Part shown: piece by piece, positions 57,301 through 64,000 of the stretch
Layout: each line of letters begins with the position of its first letter
Position numbering within the stretch: the first letter of the stretch is position 1
NCBI GenBank assembly: GCA_028826165.1
Contig: JAPDFW010000135.1
Span: forward strand, 1-64,000
Source of the DNA: Anaeramoeba ignava
Taxonomy: Eukaryota > Metamonada > Anaeramoebidae
Length of the DNA stretch: 64,000 bases
Direction of reading: 5' to 3'
The notes under the pieces: model-generated
What the model was told of the DNA's origin: nothing
Database searches by the model: none
The model's input: only the letters and a program-made list of their open reading frames with translations
Translations under genes and position numbers: made by a program

Positions 57301-57682
57301 ATTAAAATTAATATTAAAATTAAAATTAAAATTAAAATTAAAATTAAAATTAAAATTCAAATTAAAATTAAAATAGATTTCAACATTAGAACAATATGCT
57401 ATTCGTTCATTTGCTGATGCACTTGATCAAATTCCAATTTCTTTAGCAGAAAATTCCGGATTAGATCCAATTGAAACAATTTCTAATTTAAAAGCAAATC
57501 AAATCAAAACAAACAATCCATTTTTAGGAGTAGATTGTTTAGGAAAAGGAACTGAAAACATGAAAGAACAAAATGTTTTTGACACTTTAGCTGGTAAAAT
57601 TCAACAACTTCTTTTAGCAACTCAAATGGCAAAAATGATTTTGAAAATTGATGATGTTATTTTACATCATGGTCAAAATTAA
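54326..57682 (+). CDS. CCT5: CCT5, epsilon subunit of the TRiC/CCT chaperonin
   Basis: Five exons, 54326-54553, 55266-55555, 55739-55904, 56124-56744 and 57377-57682, give 536 residues (human 541). The match to epsilon is close throughout: [15 protein letters not shown] at the start, [28 protein letters not shown] with the catalytic Asp, [13 protein letters not shown]-like [54 protein letters not shown] and [17 protein letters not shown] folds actin, tubulin and WD40 proteins in the cytosol as an eight-subunit ring. All junctions are GT-AG and close in phase. Four of the gene's introns are repeat arrays totalling about 1.75 kb, more than the coding length. Confidence 0.98.
54554..55265 (+). 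repeat. CCT5 intron 1, TTTTAA array
   Basis: This is 712 bases of (TTTTAA)n on the coding strand, from GTATAT to AAAAAAAAG, with TTTCAA, TATAAT and ATTATT interruptions. Confidence 0.95.
55556..55738 (+). repeat. CCT5 intron 2, ~20-bp AAAATATTTATTTAAATTAT units
   Basis: The whole 183-base intron consists of about eight tandem units of 20-24 bases between GTAAAT and TATTTAG. Confidence 0.93.
55905..56123 (+). repeat. CCT5 intron 3, AAAATT repeats
   Basis: This 219-base intron has AAAATT and AAAATA hexamers on the coding strand, the reverse complement of the intron 1 repeat. Confidence 0.92.
56745..57376 (+). repeat. CCT5 intron 4, AAAATT array
   Basis: This 632-base intron, from GTAATT to AAAATAG, is nearly pure (AAAATT)n with a few ATTAAT and ATCAAA variants. 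Its first part is open in frame as Lys-Ile and Lys-Leu. Confidence 0.95.
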
Positions 57683-58367
57683 AACAAAAACAAAATCAAA
57701 ATTAAAACAAAAACAAAAACAAAATTCAAAAACAAAAACAAAATTCAAATTGAAAACAAAAACAAAAACAAAAACAAAAACAAAAACAAAAACAAAAACA
57801 AAAACAAAAACAAAAACAAAATTCAAATTCAAATTCAAATTCAAATTCAAATTAAAAACAAAAACAAAAACAAAATTCAAATTCAAATTAAAAGTCAAAT
57901 TTAAAATTAAAACAAAATCAAAATTCAAATTGAAAACAAAATCAAAAACAAAATTAAAAACAAAAACAAAATTCAAATTGAAAGTCAAAATTAAATTAAA
58001 AACAAAATTAAAAGTCAAATTTAAATTTAAATTCAAAGTCAATTTCCAATTTGAATTTTAAAAGAAACAAAATTTAATCCAAAACAAAAACAACAAATTT
58101 TTTTTTTTAGAAAATGATAATTTAGTTTTGGAAAATTTTTTTTAGAAACAAAAACAAAAACAAAAACAACAAAAACGGAATAGAAAATAAAAAGATTTTT
58201 CCATTTTTTTAATTTTAATTTTAATTTTAAATTTTATTAAATCTTACTCATCAATTTAAAAAAAAACAAAAAAAAGCAAAAAAAAAAATTTATCATTATT
58301 TTTTCAATTTTTATTTTTTTTTCATTTTTCATTTTTTCATTTCTAAAAAAAAAAATTAAAAGAAGAA
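57683..58367. other. Spacer between CCT5 and gcvPA with AAAACA hexamers
   Basis: Roughly 57685-58050 is AAAACA/AATTCA hexamer DNA directly after the CCT5 stop, probably in the 3' untranslated region. Positions 58290-58367 carry the gcvPA promoter-like tract (TTTTTTTTCATTTTTCATTT) and an A-rich leader. Confidence 0.75.
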
Positions 58368-61300
58368 ATGCTTTCTTTAATTCCAAAAAAAGAAGTAATT
58401 ACACCACTTAAAAATATTTGTCCAGCATTTCCTCGATTTTTATCAACAAAGAAATGTGTGAACACTTCATCACTTGATTATAAACATCGATATCTTCCAC
58501 ACACACTTGAAACTCGTAAAAAAATACTTGCTACTCTTGGTATTAATTCTATTGATGAATTGTTTAAAACTATTCCTGAAAATGCTCGTTTCACAAGTTT
58601 TTCTGCTTTTGACCATTGTGGAATGACTGAACCTCAAGTTTATGAAGCTATTTCAAAAATGGCTGATAAGAACAAAGATACTACTCATGTAAAATTTAAT
58701 TAAAATTTAAAATTATAATTAAAATTAATATTATTTATAAAATTAAAATTAAAATTAATTTATTAAATTAAAATTAATATTATTTATAAAATTAAAATTA
58801 AAATTAATTTATTAAATTAAAATTAAAATTAAAATTAAAATTAAAATTAAAATTAAAATTAATATTATTTATAAAATTAAAATTAAAATTAATTATAAAA
58901 TTAAAATTAAAATTAAAATTCATTTATAAATTTTAAAATTAAAATTTAAAATTAAAATTTAAATTTAAATTAAAATTAAAATTAAAATTCATTTATAAAT
59001 TTAAAATTAAAATTTAAAATTAAAATTTAAATTAAAATTAAAATTATAATTTAAAAATTAAAATTAAAATTAAAATCAAAATAAAAATTAAAATTCATTT
59101 ATTAAATTAAAATTAAATATTAAAATCAAAATTAAAATTAAAATTAAAATTAAAATTCATTTATAAAATTAAAATCAAAAATCAAAATTAAAATTAAAAT
59201 TAAAATTAAAATTAAAATTAAAATTAAAATTAAAATTAAAATTAAAATTAAAATTAAAATTAAAATTTAAATTAAAATTAAAATTAAAATTTAAATTAAA
59301 TTTAAAATAAAAATAAAAACTAAAATTAAAATCAAAATTAAAATTAATTATTAAATTAAAATTGAAATTAAAATTAAAACTAAAATTAAAATTAAAATTA
59401 AAATTCATTTATAAAATTAAAATTAAAATTAAAATTAAAATTTAAATTTAAATTAAAATTAAAATAAAAATAAAAATTAAAATTAAAATTTAAATTAAAT
59501 TTAAAATTAAAATTAAAACAAAAACAAAACCAAAATTAAAATTAAAATTGAAATTAAAATTAAAACTAAAATTAAAATTTTATTACAGTCACCTTTTTTC
59601 CTTGGTGCAGGTATTTATAAACATTATATTCCTTCAGTTGTTGATCATACAATCCAAAGAGGAGAATTTTTAACAGCATATACTCCTTATCAACCAGAAG
59701 TATCTCAAGGAACACTTCAAACAATGTTTGAATTTCAAACTTTAGTTTGTCTTTTAACTGGAATGGATGTTGTAAGTTTTTTTTTTAAAATTAAAATTAA
59801 AATTCAAATTAAAATTCATTTATTAAATTAAAATTGAAATTCAAAATTAAAATCAAAATTAATATCAAAATTAATATTAAAATTAAAATTCAAATTAAAA
59901 TTAAAATTAAAATTAAAATTAAAATTAAAATAAAAATTAAAATTAAAATTATAAATTATAATTGAAATTAAAATCAAAATCAAAATCAAAATTAAAATTA
60001 AAATTAAAATTAAATTTAAAATTAAATTCATTTATAAAATTAAAATCAAAATTAAAATTAAAATTAAAATTAAAATTAAAATTAAAATTAAAATTAAAAT
60101 TAAAATTAAAATTAAAATTAAAATTAAAATTTAAAATTAAAATTAAAATTAAAATTAAAATTAAAATTAAAATTAAAATTAAAATTAAAATTAAAATTAA
60201 AATTAAAAATGATTTGATAAATAAAGGCAAATGCAACAATGTATGATGGAAGTACTGCAGTTAGTGAAGCAGTTCAAATGGCATGCCGAACCACAAGAAG
60301 AAAAAAAGTAATAATAAGTGGAGGACTTCATCCACATTATTCCGAAGTAATAAAAACATCAGCCAAACATTCTCGAGTTGTTGATTGTGATTTCCTTGAG
60401 CCTGATGTTAATGGAAATGAAAAGGATAATATTATATCAAAAATTAATGATCAAACTGCTTGTGTTGTTATTCAAAATCCTTCATTTTTTGGTTATGTTA
60501 GAGATCTTAAGGAAATTGCTGATGCTTGTCATAAGCATAAAGCTCTTTTAATTGGTGCAATTTCTGAAATTGTTTCTTGTGGTTTGATTAAAGATATGGG
60601 TTCAATGGGTGTTGATATTGTTGCTGGTGAAGGACAAGTATTTATTTAAATTAAAATTAAAATTAAAATTAAAATTAAAATTAAATTAAAATTCATTTTA
60701 AAAATTAAAATTAAAATTAATATTAATATTAAAATTAAAATTAAAATCAAAATTAAAATTAAAATTAAAATTAAAATTAAAATTAAAATTAAAATTAAAA
60801 TTAATATTAAAATTAAAATTAAAATTAAAATTAAAATTAAAATTCAATTTAAAATTAAAATTAAAATTAAAATTAAATTTAAAATTAAAATCAATATTAA
60901 AATTAAAATCAAAATTCATTTTAAAAATTAAAATTAAAATTAAAATTCATTTTAAAATTAAAATTAAAATTAATATTAAAATCGGATAAAAATTATTTTA
61001 GAGTCTTGGTCTTCCAATGTCTTTCGGAGGTCCACATGTTGGATTATTTTCAACAAAACAAAAATATATGCGACAAATGCCAGGAAGATTAGTTGGAGAA
61101 ACAGAAGATACAGATGGAGAACGAGGATATTGCCTTACATTAGGAACACGAGAGCAACACATTAGAAGAGAAACAGCAACAAGTAACATTTGCACTTCTG
61201 CTGGAATTTGCGCAATCGCTTTCTCAATTCATTTGGCTCTTCTTGGTGAGCATGGTTTCAAAGATCTTGCTAAACTTAATCATGCTAAAGCTTTTAAATT

Positions 61301-61661
61301 AGTTGAATTGATCAAAAAGGAAATTCCAAGTATTAAGGTTTTAAATGATACTTTCTTTAATGAAGTCACTCTTCAACTCCCAATTAATGCTAAGGAATGT
61401 GTTGACAAACTTGCTGAAAAAAACATTTTTGCTGGTGTTCCAGTTTCAAAATTTTTCGGTCAAAAATATGTAAAACTTTCTTTTTTTTAAAAAAAAAATA
61501 ATTTTTTTTCTTTTAGGGAAAATTTTTTTTGCTAGTTCAAATTATTTAATTTATTTTTCTTTTTTTTAATTTAGGATAATTTACTTCTTGTTGCTTCCAC
61601 TGAAACAAATTCTGATGAACAAATTCAACAATTTGTTGATGCTTTGAAGAAACTTTGTTGA
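58368..61661 (+). CDS. gcvPA: Glycine dehydrogenase (decarboxylating) subunit 1, bacterial split type, organelle-targeted
   Basis: Five exons, 58368-58688, 59589-59771, 60227-60637, 61002-61469 and 61575-61661, all end on codon boundaries and give 489 residues. From [16 protein letters not shown] onward it matches bacterial Gcv[62 protein letters not shown] and [19 protein letters not shown]. GcvPA pairs with GcvPB to form the P-protein of the glycine cleavage system, which decarboxylates glycine onto the H-protein. The PLP lysine lies in GcvPB, so this chain needs that partner, which is not in the window. About 38 extra N-terminal residues are basic and hydroxylated with no acidic residue in the first few besides Glu9, and contain PRFLSTKK, like a mitochondrial or hydrogenosomal presequence with an R-x-(L)-S-T cleavage site. 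Most mitochondrial P-proteins are single fused chains. Confidence 0.95.
58689..59588 (+). repeat. gcvPA intron 1, AAAATT array
   Basis: This is 900 bases from GTAAAA to TTACAG, mostly AAAATT hexamers with TTCATTTATAAAATT interruptions recurring about every 100-150 bases. Confidence 0.94.
59772..60226 (+). repeat. gcvPA intron 2, AAAATT array
   Basis: This 455-base intron begins GTAAGT, ends AAATAAAG and is filled with AAAATT, plus ATCAAA near 59960-60050. Confidence 0.94.
60638..61001 (+). repeat. gcvPA intron 3, AAAATT array
   Basis: This is 364 bases between GTATTT and TTTTAG, with AAAATT hexamers and three TTCATTTTAAAA interruptions. Confidence 0.94.
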
Positions 61662-61871
61662 GTTAAATTTTTTCTTCTTTTTAAAAAATAATTCAACAAA
61701 TTCAAAAACAAGAAGAAAGATTTCCTTTTTTTTTTTCAATTTCTTTTCTAATTTCCTTTCCACTTTTTTTTTCTTTTTTCGTTTTTTTTTTTTGACAAAG
61801 AAAAAAAAAATTGATTTTTCTAAATTTTTTTCATTTTCATTTTTTTCATTTTTTTTCAATTTAATTTTAAA

Positions 61872-63646
61872 ATGGAAGAAAAAAAATTAAAACAACAAAT
61901 TAAAGTGAAAAAAGTTGTTTTTTCTCAATTAGATGAAAATAATTTAATTTTAAAACATGTTTTTAATTCTTTACAAAATGCAAAAACTTTAAAAGAAGCA
62001 ATTGAATTAACAAAAGAAGCATTTAATGTGAAAAATCAATTTATTAAAAAAAAATCAATTTATTAAAAAAAAATACGTTTTATTTTGTTGTTTTTGGATT
62101 AAAAAAGATTTTGAAGAAATTTTATGTTTTTAGAAATATTAAAATCAATTTTCGATTTTTGGAAAATTCAAAAAGAAAACAAACACAAAATTGTATTGTT
62201 GAAATTACAACTATTCAAAAAAGACCATTTCCACATTTTTCTATGTTTCCTTCATTTAAAGATTCAAATCCATTTTTTGTAATTACTTTTATTAAACAAC
62301 AAAAATTACAAAATCAGAAAGGAAATGTTTTTCTAAATCAAAAAATTTGGATGATTTGATGTTTTTTTCTTTTTTTGATTAGAATTTTCAACTTTCAGTT
62401 ATTAATATTTTAAATGCAGGAATTATATCAGAAAAATTTCGATTTTCAAATAATTATGAAGAACTTCATTTTGGAATTTCACTTCCTTTAATTGAAAAAG
62501 CAAAAAACGGAAAATTTCCACAAATTCATGTTTGGAATTCTTTTGGATCAAACAGAAATTATTTTGAAAATTATCTCAAAGATACATTCACATCGAAATG
62601 GATATATAGTTCTGATATATTGAACCATTTCGACCCAAATTCATTTGGAATTGGAAGGAAAAATGGAGTTTCTTTGTGGTCTTTAATTTTTCAAATGCGA
62701 CAAAATAATTCCTGGGAAAATGATCTTTCAATCCAAAATCTTTTTCGTTCTACATATAAAATATCACTTGAGCATGGATATATTCTTGATAAAAGAAACT
62801 CTCCTCAAATACCGACAAAAGGATGGATGTTTTCAACTTTCAATGTATTTTTTGTGAAGAAAAAAATGAAAAAAAGAGAAATGCGAACTTTTTTCCCTAA
62901 AAAAATTAAATTTTTTTCTTCTTCTTCTTTTTAAGGAAATTGCAGGTTTTTCTAATTTTGGAAAAGCTCACTTTTTCAGAAATGATAGTCGTTTTCAATT
63001 TCATATTCCTTTAGGAAAATATTTTTCTTACAATTTCATGTCAAAATTCAATTTTGTTATTCCAACAAAAAAAAAGAAGGATTTAATAATTGATGATCAA
63101 ATTTTTGTTGAAGATTCTGTTCCTTTTCGGGGATTTAATTACACTACTTTGAGTGAAGATATATTTAGTGAGTCAATTAAATATTATTTTTAATTGATTT
63201 TTAATTAATTTTTAATTTTGGATCATTTAAGGTGATTTTGATTTGAAGAAAAATACATCAGGAAATGTATTTGGTTTAATTACAGGAACCTTGGCAACCA
63301 ATTTTAATTTATTTAGAAGGATTCCACTTTCTTTATTCACTTTTGGATCTGTTGGAAATCTTGGAAAATTTCGAAGAAGTAAATTCATTTTCCAATTTAA
63401 AATTTAATTTAAAAAAAATCAATTTAAAAATTTTTTCAATTAAAATTCAAATAAAAATCAAAAGAGGATTTCACTTTTCCAAATTTATTCTCATTTGCTA
63501 AACGTTCAAGAATGTCTTTTGGTGTTGGAATTGCTACTCGATTTAGAGATTATAGATTAGAAGTTTCTTATTCAATTCCTTTTCGTCTTTCACCTCAAAA
63601 TAAACCTCAAAATTTTAATCCTTTAATCACTTTTGATTTAGCTTAA
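61872..63646 (+). CDS. SAM50: Sam50/Tob55, outer-membrane beta-barrel assembly factor
   Basis: Six exons, 61872-62027, 62108-62326, 62383-62844, 62936-63167, 63232-63378 and 63465-63646, close in phase and give 465 residues (human SAMM50 469). The N-terminal part is a POTRA-like domain (KEAIELTKEAFN then ILKKFYVFRNIKINF). The Omp85 barrel shows PTKGWMFSTFNEIAGFSNFG, SVGNLGKF and the C-terminal signature SFGVGIATRFRDYRLEVSYS, typical of Sam50. Its job is insertion of barrels such as Tom40 into the outer membrane of mitochondria or hydrogenosomes. Introns are short (56-91 bases) and T-rich, unlike the repeat arrays of its neighbours. A TTTTCATTTTTTTCATTTTT tract lies just before the ATG. Confidence 0.93.
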
Positions 63647-63732
63647 AATGAAAATAAAAAAAACCAAAAAGAAATTTTGAAAATTTTTCCATTTTCATTT
63701 TCATTTTTTTCATTTATTTTTCTTTTTGGAAA

Positions 63733-64000
63733 ATGATTTTAAATCAAAAAAAAAATGAACAAGAAAATAAATTTCAAGAGAAAATAAGAACACAAAATTA
63801 TAAAGCAGTTTCAACAATTGGAAATATAATGAAAGGAGTTTTTGGACCGAAAGGACTTGATAAAATGATAATTGATAATTTTGGAGAAATAATTATATCA
63901 AATAATGGGAAAAAAATATTAAAACAACTTAAAGTTCAAAATCCAATTGCAAAAATATTAATTGAATCAGCAAAATTACAAGGAAAAGAAATTGGAGATG
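63733..64000 (+). CDS. CCT chaperonin subunit, 5' end (theta- or delta-like), truncated by window
   Basis: About 89 residues are visible. IRTQNYKAVSTIGNIMKGVFGPKGLDKMII is the apical-side start of a group II chaperonin, and ILKQLKVQNPIAKILIESAKLQGKEIGDG runs into the GDG of the ATP site at the window edge. The usual TNDGATI is SNNGKKI here, so the Asp is Asn and the following residues are changed. LKVQNPIAK recalls CCT8 (ELEVQHPAAK) and LKQ recalls CCT4. Subunit identity is open. TTTTCATTTTCATTTTTTTC precedes the ATG. Confidence 0.85.
   Translation, partial: MILNQKKNEQENKFQEKIRTQNYKAVSTIGNIMKGVFGPKGLDKMIIDNFGEIIISNNGKKILKQLKVQNPIAKILIESAKLQGKEIGD

Overview
The window looks like nuclear DNA of a free-living anaerobic protist. 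It is extremely AT-rich. Genes are split by GT-AG introns, and TAA, TAG and TGA all act as stops. Proteins carry long Asn/Gln/Glu/Ser/Lys tracts written as hexanucleotide repeats. Eukaryote-only genes are present (CCT5, Rac, TBC, VPS9, EIPR1, a USP9X-class deubiquitinase, Elongin A, Tom40, Sam50). A bacterial-type split glycine dehydrogenase subunit beside Tom40 and Sam50 suggests a mitochondrion-related organelle, possibly a hydrogenosome. An Anaeramoeba-like metamonad is my best guess, but this is inference.

Layout. 1-6540: the 3' part of an RNF213-like giant ATPase on +, with its frame broken at repeat tracts. 6.8-8.3 kb: a ~145-bp satellite. 8.5-9.06 kb: Rac GTPase. 9.3-11.6 kb: Tom40 (-). 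11.9-15.7 kb: a seven-exon gene with possible PH/GRAM-like folds (-). 15.9-19.3 kb: CCCH fingers plus a ZNF451-type PIN domain (+). 19.5-20.9 kb: TBC RabGAP (-). 21.06-22.08 kb: Elongin A (+). 22.2-32.9 kb: USP9X-class deubiquitinase (-). 33.4-34.0 kb: small basic protein (-). 34.0-36.2 kb: non-coding, with a duplicated block and a possible structured RNA. 36.2-36.9 kb: Mei5/Sfr1-like (-). 37.0-38.5 kb: EIPR1 WD40 protein (-). 38.6-42.2 kb: VPS9 Rab5-type GEF (-). 42.4 kb: tRNA-Pro(AGG). 42.5-43.7 kb: patatin-like lipase (+). 43.7-44.9 kb: minisatellite. 44.9-47.6 kb: secreted/membrane CADG-type surface protein (-). 47.9-50.6 kb: unknown membrane-hairpin protein (+). 51.4-52.9 kb: GATA factor (+). 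53.2-54.1 kb: PB1-FW (NBR1-like) protein (+). 54.3-57.7 kb: CCT5 (+). 58.4-61.7 kb: gcvPA (+). 61.9-63.6 kb: Sam50 (+). 63.7 kb to the edge: start of a second CCT subunit (+).

Functional themes. Tom40, Sam50 and gcvPA form a mitochondrion-related-organelle set (import pore, barrel assembly, matrix glycine cleavage). Rac, TBC, VPS9, EIPR1 and the PB1-FW protein belong to membrane traffic and autophagy. RNF213-like, USP9X-class and Elongin A proteins belong to ubiquitin biology. Nothing shows co-regulation beyond short shared divergent promoters.

Two genome-level patterns stand out. Almost every start codon is preceded by a T-rich tract containing repeated TCATTTTT, which resembles the parabasalid TCAYT(T/A) initiator. 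Many introns consist almost wholly of short tandem repeats, with a different repeat family in each. Exon junctions given here were worked out by reading GT-AG borders and codon phase by eye. They close perfectly in Tom40, EIPR1, CCT5, gcvPA, Sam50 and most others.
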